NCBI RefSeq assembly: GCF_004340525.1
Contig: NZ_SLWX01000008.1
Coordinates: forward strand, 1-64,000
Direction: 5' to 3'
DNA from: Chromatocurvus halotolerans
Lineage (GTDB): Bacteria; Pseudomonadota; Gammaproteobacteria; Pseudomonadales; Halieaceae
Length of the DNA stretch: 64,000 bases
The notes under the pieces are model-generated. The model worked only from the letters and a program-made list of their open reading frames with translations. It was not told the origin of the DNA and searched no databases. Positions 1-9,466 of this stretch are shown one piece after another; position 1 is the first letter of the stretch; each line of letters starts with the position of its first letter. The position numbers and the translations under genes are program-made.

Positions 1-133
1 TCTGTTCCAAGGGCTTACTGCAAAAGGCAGAAAACATGAAAAATAGCACATGAAAGTTGGAAGAATGCGATTGACAGGTCACAACATATCAGTGGCCTAC
101 TAGCCTTTCCCAGGCGATGAATGGCGCGCCGGA

Positions 134-2047
134 TCAGGCGCGCTCATCCAGCTCCGTCCAGCGCTCCAGCGCGGCGTCCAGCGACTGCTGCACGTCATTG
201 AGCTCTGCCAGCGCCGCCTCGATGGTGTCCTTGGGCTGCTGATAGAAGTCGGCGGCACTGGTCATCGCGGCTAGGGCGTCATGGCGTGATTCCAGCATCT
301 CGATGCGCTCCGGCAGCTGCTCGAGCTCACGCTTTTCCTTGTAGGACAGTCGCTTGCCGCCGCTCTTTTTTGGCGTCGGCGGTATGCTGTTCGCGGGCGC
401 GGCGGCGGGCGGCGCCACGGATTCGCTCAGGGTGGCGCGACCCGTGTCAGCGCGCTCCACCAGTCTGCCGCCCCGGGCCTCCCAGTCGCTGTAGCTGCCG
501 GCCTGTTCCTCGACCGTGCCATCGCCGCGCACGATCATCAGGCTGGTCACTACGTTGTCCATGAAGTCGCGGTCGTGGCTGACCAGCAGCACCGTACCCT
601 TGAACTCCAGCAGAATTTCCTCCAGCAGTTCCAGCGTCTCGATGTCGAGATCGTTGGTCGGCTCGTCGAGTACCAGCAGGTTGGCCGGTCGGGTGAACAG
701 GCGCGCCATGATCGCGCGGTTCTGCTCGCCACCCGAGAGCGCCTTGACCGGCGTGCGGATGCGCTCCGGCGAGAACAGGAAATCCCCCAGATAGGAGATG
801 GCGTGGCGGCGCTTGCCATTGACCTCAATGAAATCCTGGCCCTCGCAGATGTTGTCGATCAGATTCTTCTCCGGGTCGAGCTTGCCGCGCAGCTGGTCGG
901 AATAGGCAATCTCCAGCTTGGTCCCGAGAATGACCTCGCCGCTGTCCGGGGCCAGCTCGCCGAGAATGATTTTCACCAGGGTCGACTTGCCGGCGCCGTT
1001 GGGGCCGACAATGCCGATGCGGTCGCCGCGCTGGATGATCGTGGAGAAATCCCGCAGCAGGGTCTTGTCCCCATAGCCATGGGATACGTGCTGGAGCTCG
1101 GCGACAATCTTGCCGCTGCGCGCGCCGTCCTCGATGCTGAAGCTGGCAGTCCCGGTGCGCTCGCGGCGCTCGCTGCGTTCACCGCGGAGTTTCTCCAGGG
1201 CGCGAACGCGGCCCTCGTTGCGGGTGCGGCGTGCCTTGATCCCCTGGCGGATCCACTTTTCCTCTTCCGCGAGCTTCTTGTCGAACAGGGCGTTGGCGCG
1301 CTCTTCGATTTCTGCCTGGTGCGCCTGGTGATCGAGGAAGCCGCGGTAGGTCCCTTCCCACAGGGTCAGGTGCCCGCGATCCAGCTCGGCGATGCGGCCG
1401 GCCACGCGCTGCAGAAAGCGCCGGTCGTGGGTGATGAGCACGATGGCACCGCCGTACTGCGCCAGCTGGGTTTCCAGCCACTCGATAGAGGGAATATCCA
1501 GGTGGTTGGTGGGCTCGTCCAGCAGCAGGATGTCCGGCTCACCAACCAGCGCCCGCGCCAGGGCGACGCGACGCCGCCAGCCGCCGGAGAGCGAGCCGAG
1601 GGTGACGTCCGCTGGCAGCTGAAGCTGGCTGAGAACGGTCTCCACGCGCTGCTGCAGTCGCCAGCCGTCCGCCGCCTCCAGCTTCTGCTGGACGTTGGAC
1701 AGTTCCTGCATGTCCATGTCCTCACCGCTGCCGAGGATAGCGTGGTAGCGGGCAATCAGCTCGCCCACGTCATCCAGTCCGCCGGCCACCGTGGCGTACA
1801 CCGTGGCGTCGTCGCCGTCCGGCAGCGTCTGTTCCAGGCGCGCCATGCGGATGCCCGGGCGCACCCAGCGCTCGCCGCTGTCCAGATCAATATCACCGGC
1901 CAGCACCTTGAGCAGGGTGGTCTTGCCGGCACCGTTACGGCCGAGCAGGCCCAGGCGCTCGCCCCGGCGCAGCGTGAGTTCAACATCGTCCAGCAGCACC
2001 TGGGTCCCGAAAGCCAGGGCAGCGCGGTCAAGCCGCAGCAGATCCAT
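134..2047 (-). CDS. uup: ABC-F family ATPase Uup
   Basis: This 637-residue soluble protein has two ABC ATPase domains in tandem and no membrane segment, the ABC-F layout. Domain 1 has Walker A GRNGAGKTT (about residues 36-44), signature LSGGW and Walker B LLLDEPTNHLD. Domain 2 has GPNGAGKST (about 350), LSGGE and VLDEPTNDLD. The domains are joined by a charged linker rich in Arg and Glu. A Lys/Glu-rich, probably coiled-coil C-terminus (about 570-637, starting KKSGGKRLSYKEKREL) is typical of Uup, where it binds nucleic acid, and separates it from EttA. ABC-F proteins act on ribosomes; Uup also affects precise excision of transposons in E. coli. The ATG is preceded by GAGGAACT. It appears to stand alone and is divergent from aacS. 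Confidence 0.93.
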   Translation of the reverse strand: MDLLRLDRAALAFGTQVLLDDVELTLRRGERLGLLGRNGAGKTTLLKVLAGDIDLDSGERWVRPGIRMARLEQTLPDGDDATVYATVAGGLDDVGELIARYHAILGSGEDMDMQELSNVQQKLEAADGWRLQQRVETVLSQLQLPADVTLGSLSGGWRRRVALARALVGEPDILLLDEPTNHLDIPSIEWLETQLAQYGGAIVLITHDRRFLQRVAGRIAELDRGHLTLWEGTYRGFLDHQAHQAEIEERANALFDKKLAEEEKWIRQGIKARRTRNEGRVRALEKLRGERSERRERTGTASFSIEDGARSGKIVAELQHVSHGYGDKTLLRDFSTIIQRGDRIGIVGPNGAGKSTLVKIILGELAPDSGEVILGTKLEIAYSDQLRGKLDPEKNLIDNICEGQDFIEVNGKRRHAISYLGDFLFSPERIRTPVKALSGGEQNRAIMARLFTRPANLLVLDEPTNDLDIETLELLEEILLEFKGTVLLVSHDRDFMDNVVTSLMIVRGDGTVEEQAGSYSDWEARGGRLVERADTGRATLSESVAPPAAAPANSIPPTPKKSGGKRLSYKEKRELEQLPERIEMLESRHDALAAMTSAADFYQQPKDTIEAALAELNDVQQSLDAALERWTELDERA

Positions 2048-2160
2048 AGTTCCTCGTCGGCGTTTTGCCGTTGGTTCAAGAGGCGCGCATCATAACCTAC
2101 CTGTGGGCCTGGGGCCGAGTGGGGTCTTTGGAACAGTGGGGCTTTGGAACCTCGTAGGTC

Positions 2161-2274
2161 GGCCGGTCGCCGGGTTGCGGGTTTTCGAGACCGTCGGCGA
2201 CATGGATGTCGCCGCCGAGCCGCCACGGATGGCTTCACGGCGTGTCTCGAAAACCCGCAACCCGGTGACCGGCC
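2161..2274. repeat. 31-bp inverted repeat enclosing a short hairpin
   Basis: The arms at 2161-2191 and 2244-2274 are reverse complements with one mismatch over 31 bp (ninth base, G against A), separated by 52 bp. Within the spacer, 2196-2213 is a second palindrome, GGCGACAT-GG-ATGTCGCC. No frame in it looks coding. The architecture suggests a miniature non-autonomous repeat (REP- or MITE-like) or a strong RNA cruciform. No transposase is adjacent, and membership of a repeat family is inference. Confidence 0.7.
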
Positions 2275-2304
2275 TGACTGCGGTGGTCCGTGACGGGGGA
2301 GCGC

Positions 2305-2318
2305 TCGGACCTGACCCC
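2305..2318. repeat. half copy of the GGGGTCAGGTC palindrome
   Basis: TCGGACCTGACCCC matches the right arm of the full palindromes at 36499-36531 and 55055-55081. The left arm is missing. It lies about 30 bp beyond the 31-bp inverted repeat. Confidence 0.5.
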
Positions 2319-2377
2319 GGCGGGTTGGCAGTGTTGATTGGGGTGTGCGAAGCTTTGGCGCCTCGACGGGAGGACTC

Positions 2378-4330
<1,953 letters not shown>

Positions 4331-4431
4331 TCGGCCAGGCGGCACGTCCGGTATGGCTCGGCCGGCTCCGGTTTTGCGGTCAAATCCGCTATCATTACGC
4401 GCCTGCCAATGTCCGGATTCGACGGGAGCCC

Positions 4432-5493
4432 ATGACCTCACGCCATTACCTGCCACAGCACGACCGCAGCGTTGCACTGTGGCTTATCGCCTGCGCCGTT
4501 GTGATTTTCGGCATGATTCTGCTCGGCGGCGTCACCCGACTTACGGGCTCGGGCCTGTCCATGGTCGAGTGGCGGCCGCTGATGGGCATCATTCCGCCCC
4601 TGTCCGAGGCCGAGTGGCAGGCGGTGTTCGACAAGTACCGTCAGTTTCCCGAGTACCAGCAGATAAACCGCGGCATGTCGCTGGATGGTTTCAAGGTGAT
4701 TTTCATGTACGAGTACCTGCATCGGGTACTCGGCCGGCTCATCGGTGTGCTGTTTTTCGTGCCGCTGCTGGTGTTCGCGCTGCGCGGCATGATACGGCCC
4801 GGCATGCTGCCGCGACTGCTGTTGTTGTTTGTGCTGGGAGGCTGCCAGGGACTGCTCGGCTGGTACATGGTGCAGAGTGGCCTGGTCGACCGGCCCAGCG
4901 TCAGCCAGTACCGGCTTGCCGCGCACCTGGGGCTGGCGGTGGCGATTTACGGCTTCATGCTCTGGGTAATTCTGGATCTGTGGCGTCACCCGCAGCGGCC
5001 GGCGCCGAGCAACGATTACCGGTCCGGACTGGGTGTCGGGGCGGTGGCGCTGGTGGCGCTGGTGTACCTCATGATTCTCTCGGGTGCCCTCGTTGCCGGC
5101 ACGGACGCGGGGTTTGCCTACAGCACCTGGCCGAAGATGGGCCCCACCTTTGTGCCCGAGGGGCTGTACGCCATGGAGCCGGCGTGGCTGGCGGCCTTTG
5201 AGGACGTCACCACGATACAGTTCAACCACCGTCTGTTCGCCTATCTGCTGGCCGCACTGCTGGTGGGCTTTGCCGTGGTTGTGCTGCAGCGCGAAACCCA
5301 GCCGCGCATCCGCTGGGCGGCGCTGGGCGTTGTCGCGGCGCTCACGCTACAGCTTGTGCTGGGGATCAGCACCTTGCTGCTGCACGTGCCGGTGCCCCTG
5401 GCAGCCGCGCATCAGGGTGGCGCTGTCTTGCTCCTGAGCAGCACGATTTTTCTGGCGCACACGCTGCTGCGCCGGGCCAGCGCACACGCCTGA
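4432..5493 (+). CDS. ctaA: heme A synthase (COX15/CtaA)
   Basis: This 353-residue polytopic inner-membrane protein should convert heme O to heme A for aa3-type cytochrome oxidase. About eight hydrophobic segments are visible. The conserved histidines of the two pseudo-symmetric halves can be read: YEYLHRVLGRLIG (His about 97), AAHLGLAV (about 165), QFNHRLFAYLL (about 266) and AAAHQGGAVLLLS (about 327). The N-terminal segment LLGGVTRLTGSGLSMVEWRP is typical of the proteobacterial type 2 family. No ctaB or cox genes are adjacent, so the gene is separated from the oxidase cluster. It converges on the XRE-cupin gene with only 7 bases between the stops. Confidence 0.95.
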   Translation: MTSRHYLPQHDRSVALWLIACAVVIFGMILLGGVTRLTGSGLSMVEWRPLMGIIPPLSEAEWQAVFDKYRQFPEYQQINRGMSLDGFKVIFMYEYLHRVLGRLIGVLFFVPLLVFALRGMIRPGMLPRLLLLFVLGGCQGLLGWYMVQSGLVDRPSVSQYRLAAHLGLAVAIYGFMLWVILDLWRHPQRPAPSNDYRSGLGVGAVALVALVYLMILSGALVAGTDAGFAYSTWPKMGPTFVPEGLYAMEPAWLAAFEDVTTIQFNHRLFAYLLAALLVGFAVVVLQRETQPRIRWAALGVVAALTLQLVLGISTLLLHVPVPLAAAHQGGAVLLLSSTIFLAHTLLRRASAHA

Positions 5494-5500
5494 GGCCGCG

Positions 5501-6148
5501 CTATTTATACGTGACCACCAGGTAGCCGCGCAGCGCATCGTCCCCGGCGTTGGTGATGCAGTGGTCCACGTCCGCCCGATACTGCGCGGTATCACCGTTG
5601 CCCAGGTCGCAGCTACTGCCGCCACTCAGGATGCGCGCGCGTCCTTCCGCGACGGTGAACAGTTCCCGCGTGCCGTCGTAATGCGCGCTGCTGGCCAGTC
5701 GCGCCCTGGGTTGCAGCCGGACCTCGTAGAATTCCACGGATTTTTCCTGATGCAGCGGCGACAGGGTGCGTATCTGGCACTCGTGGTCGGCGCGAAAGAG
5801 AGTGGCAGGATCGTTGCCGTAGACCACTTCGATACCGGCGCTGGCGCTGGGATCATCCACCAGCTCACCGATACTGATACCAAAGGCCTGCGCGATGCGG
5901 TAGGTCACCGCCAGCGTGGGGTTGGCGCGGCCGCGCTCGATCTGGCTGAGCATGGAGCGACTGACGCCTGAGGCAGCGGCGAGTTGCTCAAGGGTGAAAC
6001 GGTGCTGCTGCCGGAGTTCGGTGACGCGCTGGCAGAGGAATTCACTGGCCGGATCCGTGCCGCCGGGCAGGGGCGCGCCGCGGCGCAGTGCGGTTCCCGG
6101 TGCAAGCTCGGGGTTTTTGTCTTCCGGAAGGTCGTGGCTGTCAGGCAT
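5501..6148 (-). CDS. XRE-family regulator with C-terminal cupin
   Basis: The 215-residue protein has an HTH_3 domain at about 41-97 (TLEQLAAASGVSRSMLSQIE, then RANPTLAVTYRIAQAFG) and a small cupin domain at about 135-213 (GTRELFTVAEGRARIL). This is the PuuR/SutR-like class, where the cupin senses a small ligand and the HTH binds DNA. It starts 17 bases after the amidase stop on the same strand, so it is probably the second gene of that operon and could control amidase expression; this is inference. The start at ATG 6148 fits the family start. An in-frame extension upstream to about 6463 is Arg/Pro-rich shadow of the amidase and is rejected. Confidence 0.88.
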   Translation of the reverse strand: MPDSHDLPEDKNPELAPGTALRRGAPLPGGTDPASEFLCQRVTELRQQHRFTLEQLAAASGVSRSMLSQIERGRANPTLAVTYRIAQAFGISIGELVDDPSASAGIEVVYGNDPATLFRADHECQIRTLSPLHQEKSVEFYEVRLQPRARLASSAHYDGTRELFTVAEGRARILSGGSSCDLGNGDTAQYRADVDHCITNAGDDALRGYLVVTYK

Positions 6149-6165
6149 GCGGGCGTCTCGTTGTG

Positions 6166-7626
6166 TCAATGGCTGTAGCCGGGGGGCGGAACGAAGGCGC
6201 GGTGATGGGTTTCCAGCAGGCGGGCTACCGCAAGGCTGGTGCGATCCCCCATGTGTGCCGCGGCAATCTGGCAGCCGACCGGCAGTCCGTCCCGGGTTGT
6301 GCCCAGCGGGACGGCAGTGGCGGGCAGCAGGGCGTTCAGCGTCAGGCCGGCCCAGCGCAGGATTTCCGTGTAGGGCCGTGCGACGCCGTCGACGTGCAGC
6401 AGCCGCGACTGCATGTCTTCGGCGTGGTCGTGCGGGAACGCCGGGACATGCGCGCAGGGGCAAAGCAGGACGTCGTACTGGGTAAAAAAGGATGCCCAGG
6501 CCCGGCGGGTACGCATGCGGATCTCGTTCTGTCGCAGCCAGTCGCGGTGCGACAGGGCGATGCCGCGCATCTGCAGCAGGGGTTCGCTCATGTCCTCGGG
6601 GTCTGCCTCCGCCACCCTGCTCTCCGCCATGCGGCGCACGCTCTCCGGCATGTCGGCACCGAGCACCGACAGCATGAGCTGGGTGTAGTTGTGGTGGTTG
6701 GCTTCGGGATCGATGTCCGGTCTGGCACGGCGATCCACGCTCGCACCGAGGCGCTCGAGGCAGTCTGCCGCCGCCTCCACGTGTTCGGCGATGACCGGGT
6801 CCACGGGGCAGAAGCTGTCGTCGGACCAGACTGCAACGCGCAGCTGGCGCACTGTATCAAAGCGCACCGCCGGCAGGGTAAAGGAATGTTCCGTCGCTAC
6901 ACCGGGCGCGGGACCGATCAGCAGGTCGAGGGCTTTTTCAAGATCGTCCACGCAGGTCGCCATCGGTCCGGCGACCGAGAGATCGGGTTCCGACAGCACG
7001 TCCTCTCCCGGGGGCAGATGCCCCTGCAGGCTGACCAGACCATAGGTTGGCTTGTGACCGAAGACGCCGTTGAAATGGCAGGGCGTGCGGATGGAGCCGC
7101 CGATGTCCGAGCCCAGCTCCAGCGGCGTCAGCCCCGCCGCAAGCGCAGCAGCGGACCCCCCGGACGAGCCGCCGCAGGTGCGATCCCGGCGCCAGGGATT
7201 GTTGGTGACGCCGTAGACATCGTTGAAAACCTGCAGATCGGCACTCATGAACGGCACGTTGGTCTTGCCGAACACGATGGCGCCGGCATTGACATAGCGC
7301 TGGACGGCCGCGGCATTGCGCTCGGGTATGTGCTCGGCGCAGGCAGGTATGCCGCCCACCGTCACCAGGCCCGCCGTGCAATAGGCATCCTTGATGGTGA
7401 GCGGTACGCCGTGCAGAGGACCCCAGTCCTCGCCCCGGTCCGCGGCGTCATCGGCGGCCCGGGCGCGGGTCAGGGCGGCGTCCGTATCCATAGCGACCAC
7501 GGCATTGATATCGGCATTGAAGGTATCAATGCGTTCGAGGAAAAACGTCAGGACTTCGACGGCGGAAATTTGCCGTGCCTTGATGTCTTCGGCAATGCCG
7601 AATGCGCTGCGGTAAAGAAGGCTCAT
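6166..7626 (-). CDS. amidase (amidase-signature family)
   Basis: This 486-residue hydrolase cleaves a C-N amide bond; the substrate cannot be told from sequence. The Ser-cisSer-Lys triad is visible: Lys79 in PLTIKDAY, Ser154 in CGGSSGGSAAAL, and the nucleophile Ser178 in LGSDIGGSIRTP. No GatB or GatC partner is near, so it is not the tRNA amidotransferase GatA; NCBI-style naming would be plain amidase. The ATG is preceded by GAGGACAG. An upstream in-frame extension to 7680 lacks conservation and a ribosome site. It is followed at 17 bases by the XRE-cupin regulator. Confidence 0.9.
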   Translation of the reverse strand: MSLLYRSAFGIAEDIKARQISAVEVLTFFLERIDTFNADINAVVAMDTDAALTRARAADDAADRGEDWGPLHGVPLTIKDAYCTAGLVTVGGIPACAEHIPERNAAAVQRYVNAGAIVFGKTNVPFMSADLQVFNDVYGVTNNPWRRDRTCGGSSGGSAAALAAGLTPLELGSDIGGSIRTPCHFNGVFGHKPTYGLVSLQGHLPPGEDVLSEPDLSVAGPMATCVDDLEKALDLLIGPAPGVATEHSFTLPAVRFDTVRQLRVAVWSDDSFCPVDPVIAEHVEAAADCLERLGASVDRRARPDIDPEANHHNYTQLMLSVLGADMPESVRRMAESRVAEADPEDMSEPLLQMRGIALSHRDWLRQNEIRMRTRRAWASFFTQYDVLLCPCAHVPAFPHDHAEDMQSRLLHVDGVARPYTEILRWAGLTLNALLPATAVPLGTTRDGLPVGCQIAAAHMGDRTSLAVARLLETHHRAFVPPPGYSH

Positions 7627-7734
7627 GGTTGGCTGTCCTCTGACTGCGTGGCTGCGTCTGCGATGATACTGCAAAGCCACCCGGGAATCCTCTGCAGGTC
7701 TGTTCGTGATCAGGCGGGTATCCCCGGCCGTCAG

Positions 7735-7800
7735 CTGTCATGAAAAATTCACGCAGCGAGGGCTTTCGGTCATGTTTCTGTCATCCGCCGTGCCTACTCT
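7735..7800 (+). promoter_or_regulatory. candidate PhoB box and -10 element ahead of the PAP2 gene
   Basis: CGGTCATGTTTCTGTCAT at 7767-7784 contains two heptamers repeating at 11-bp spacing, close to the PhoB consensus CTGTCAT-N4-CTGTCAT. A weaker tandem, CTGTCATGAAAAATTCAC, lies at 7735-7752. TACTCT at 7795-7800 sits 10 bp downstream of the box, where a PhoB-activated -10 belongs, with the box replacing the -35. The predicted start site then nearly coincides with the ATG at 7807. Confidence 0.55.
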
Positions 7801-7806
7801 GAAGGC

Positions 7807-8322
7807 ATGCGAGCATTGAATGGCATAGCATCAATCGACCGGCAGTGGCTGCTGGCTACCCGCGGATCCACGCTCTGGATTCTGCGCCACAGCCGGGTCC
7901 TGTCACGCAGCGCCGACGGCTATCTGTATATCGCGCTGCCGCTGCTGCTGGCGGCCGTTACCACCCCTGGCGTGCTCCTTCTGCAGCACGCCGCGATCAC
8001 GTTCAGCCTTGAGCGGGTGGTGTACTGGGTGCTCAAGAACAGTTTCCGCCGCCGTCGTCCCGCCGAGCTGCTGCCGGGTTTCCACAGCCGGATCATCGCC
8101 GCGGACCAGTTCAGCATGCCCTCGGGGCACACATCGGGTGCCTTCCTGTTTGTCACGCTGCTGGTGGTGCACTACGGCGCCACAGCGGCCCTGTTTTACC
8201 TGTGGTCTGCCGCGGTGGGCATGTCGCGTGTGAGCCTCGGTGTGCACTTTCCCAGCGATACCGTGCTGGGCGCGGCCCTGGGAACGTCTCTGTGCCTGTT
8301 CACTGCAGGTTATCTGCTGTGA
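7807..8322 (+). CDS. PAP2-family lipid phosphatase
   Basis: This 171-residue membrane protein carries the three phosphatase motifs in order: KNSFRRRRP (Lys77 to Pro85), PSGH (105-108) and SRVSLGVHFPSD (140-151, catalytic His147). Hydrophobic helices surround them. The family dephosphorylates phosphatidate, undecaprenyl pyrophosphate or similar lipids at the membrane. A glycosyltransferase gene follows after 40 bp and a Pho-box-like sequence precedes it, which points to lipid remodelling. The start is uncertain: ATG 7807 has GAAGG only one base away, so the mRNA may be leaderless, or TTG 7816 may be used with GAAGG 10 bases upstream. Confidence 0.9.
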   Translation: MRALNGIASIDRQWLLATRGSTLWILRHSRVLSRSADGYLYIALPLLLAAVTTPGVLLLQHAAITFSLERVVYWVLKNSFRRRRPAELLPGFHSRIIAADQFSMPSGHTSGAFLFVTLLVVHYGATAALFYLWSAAVGMSRVSLGVHFPSDTVLGAALGTSLCLFTAGYLL

Positions 8323-8362
8323 CGACAGAGCGGGTCCCGGTGCATCGCTGCAGGAGCGGGTG

Positions 8363-9466
8363 ATGAAGATACTCTACGGCGTGCAGGCCACGGGCAACGG
8401 CCACCTGAGTCGGGCTCGGGCCATGGCGGCGGCATTTGCGGCGCGTGGCGCCGATGTGCACTACTTGTTCAGCGGCCGTGAGCCGTCGCAGCTGTTCGAC
8501 ATGCAGGGCTTTGGTGACTACCGGGTGCGCAGCGGCTTAAGCTTTGTCAACGAGGCGGGGCGGCTTCGCTATCGCAAAACGCTGCTGTCAAACCACTATC
8601 TTCGTTTCCTGCGGGATGTCCGGGCGCTGGACGTCGCGCGCTACGACGTTATTCTTACGGATTTTGAGCCGATTACCGCCTGGGCGGGGCGGGTGCGCGG
8701 CAAGACCGTGATCAGCCTGGGTCATCAGCCGGCCTTCGATTACGCCGTGCCGGTGGCCGAAACGAATCTGGCGAGTGAACTCGTGATGCGCTGGTTCGCT
8801 CCCGGACAGGTGCGCATAGGTCTGCACTGGGCGCGCTACTCGCCACTGATTCTGCCGCCGCTGATTCACCTGTCGGTGCGGGAGGGCGTGCGGCGGGCCG
8901 GCAAGATCCTCGTCTACCTGCCGTTTGAGGACATCGCGGCAGTGCAGTCCCTGCTGAAGCACTTCCCGGCGTTCGAGTTTCATATCTACGCCCCGGGACT
9001 GAAACCGGAAGATCGCGGCAATCTGCATTTGCGGCCGACCTCGGTGAGCGGTTTTCAGGCGGATCTGAAAGACTGCGAGGGGGTTATCTGCGGCGCGGGT
9101 TTCGAGCTTGCCAGCGAGTGTCTTGCGCTTGGCAAGCGGCTGCTGGTCAAACCCCAGCAGCGGCAGATGGAGCAGGCATCCAATGCCCTGGCGCTGGCGG
9201 AGCTCCGGCTGGCGACCTGCATGCCGCGGTTGAGCCACGAGGTGGTTGAGACCTGGCTCGCGTCCAATGCCTTTGCGCCGCGGGTACGTTACCCGGATGT
9301 CGCGTCGTCACTGGCGGACTGGCTGCTGGCCGGCGATTATGCGAGTGAATCGCTGGCGCGCCTGGGTGATCACCTGTGGCGCAGCGTGACACCGGATTGT
9401 GCCGTGCCGCTGCGCGTGCGCCCGGATGCGCGGGCCGCGCCGTCCGGTGCGGGCTGGGCGGCCTGA
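8363..9466 (+). CDS. MJ1255/VC2487-type GT-B glycosyltransferase
   Basis: The 367-residue protein begins with the nucleotide-sugar transferase motif KILYGVQATGNGHLSRARAM, like the MJ1255/VC2487 family and MurG-like folds. The C-terminal half has the donor-binding region around DCEGVICGAGFELASECLAL (about 235-255), followed by GKRLLVKPQQRQMEQASNA, where Glu and Gln commonly contact the sugar and ribose. No signal peptide is present, so it should act on the cytoplasmic face of the inner membrane. Donor and acceptor are unknown; a diacylglycerol acceptor would suit its PAP2 neighbour. The ATG at 8363 follows GGAGCGGGTG; an upstream in-frame start at 8240 lies within the PAP2 gene and is a shadow. 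It converges with the MFS gene, the stops being directly adjacent. Confidence 0.85.
   Translation: MKILYGVQATGNGHLSRARAMAAAFAARGADVHYLFSGREPSQLFDMQGFGDYRVRSGLSFVNEAGRLRYRKTLLSNHYLRFLRDVRALDVARYDVILTDFEPITAWAGRVRGKTVISLGHQPAFDYAVPVAETNLASELVMRWFAPGQVRIGLHWARYSPLILPPLIHLSVREGVRRAGKILVYLPFEDIAAVQSLLKHFPAFEFHIYAPGLKPEDRGNLHLRPTSVSGFQADLKDCEGVICGAGFELASECLALGKRLLVKPQQRQMEQASNALALAELRLATCMPRLSHEVVETWLASNAFAPRVRYPDVASSLADWLLAGDYASESLARLGDHLWRSVTPDCAVPLRVRPDARAAPSGAGWAA

Larger units (their letters stand above)
2048..2377. other. 330-bp gene-free divergent region uup/aacS with palindromic elements
   Basis: I see no convincing gene here. Three kinds of repeat lie in order: a near-tandem pair GTGGGGTCTTTGGAAC (2119-2134) and GTGGGGCTTTGGAAC (2136-2150); a large inverted repeat (2161-2274); and half of the dispersed palindrome, TCGGACCTGACCCC (2305-2318). 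Promoters of both flanking genes should lie here but none is clear by eye. Confidence 0.8.

Noticed and set aside
71-76. TTGACA near the left edge as a promoter
   Set aside because: No acceptable -10 lies 15-19 bp downstream, and the next gene is on the opposite strand.
575-2095. Long forward open frame opposite uup
   Set aside because: It is the antisense shadow of a clear ABC-F gene in GC-rich DNA; the translation has no recognisable domain.
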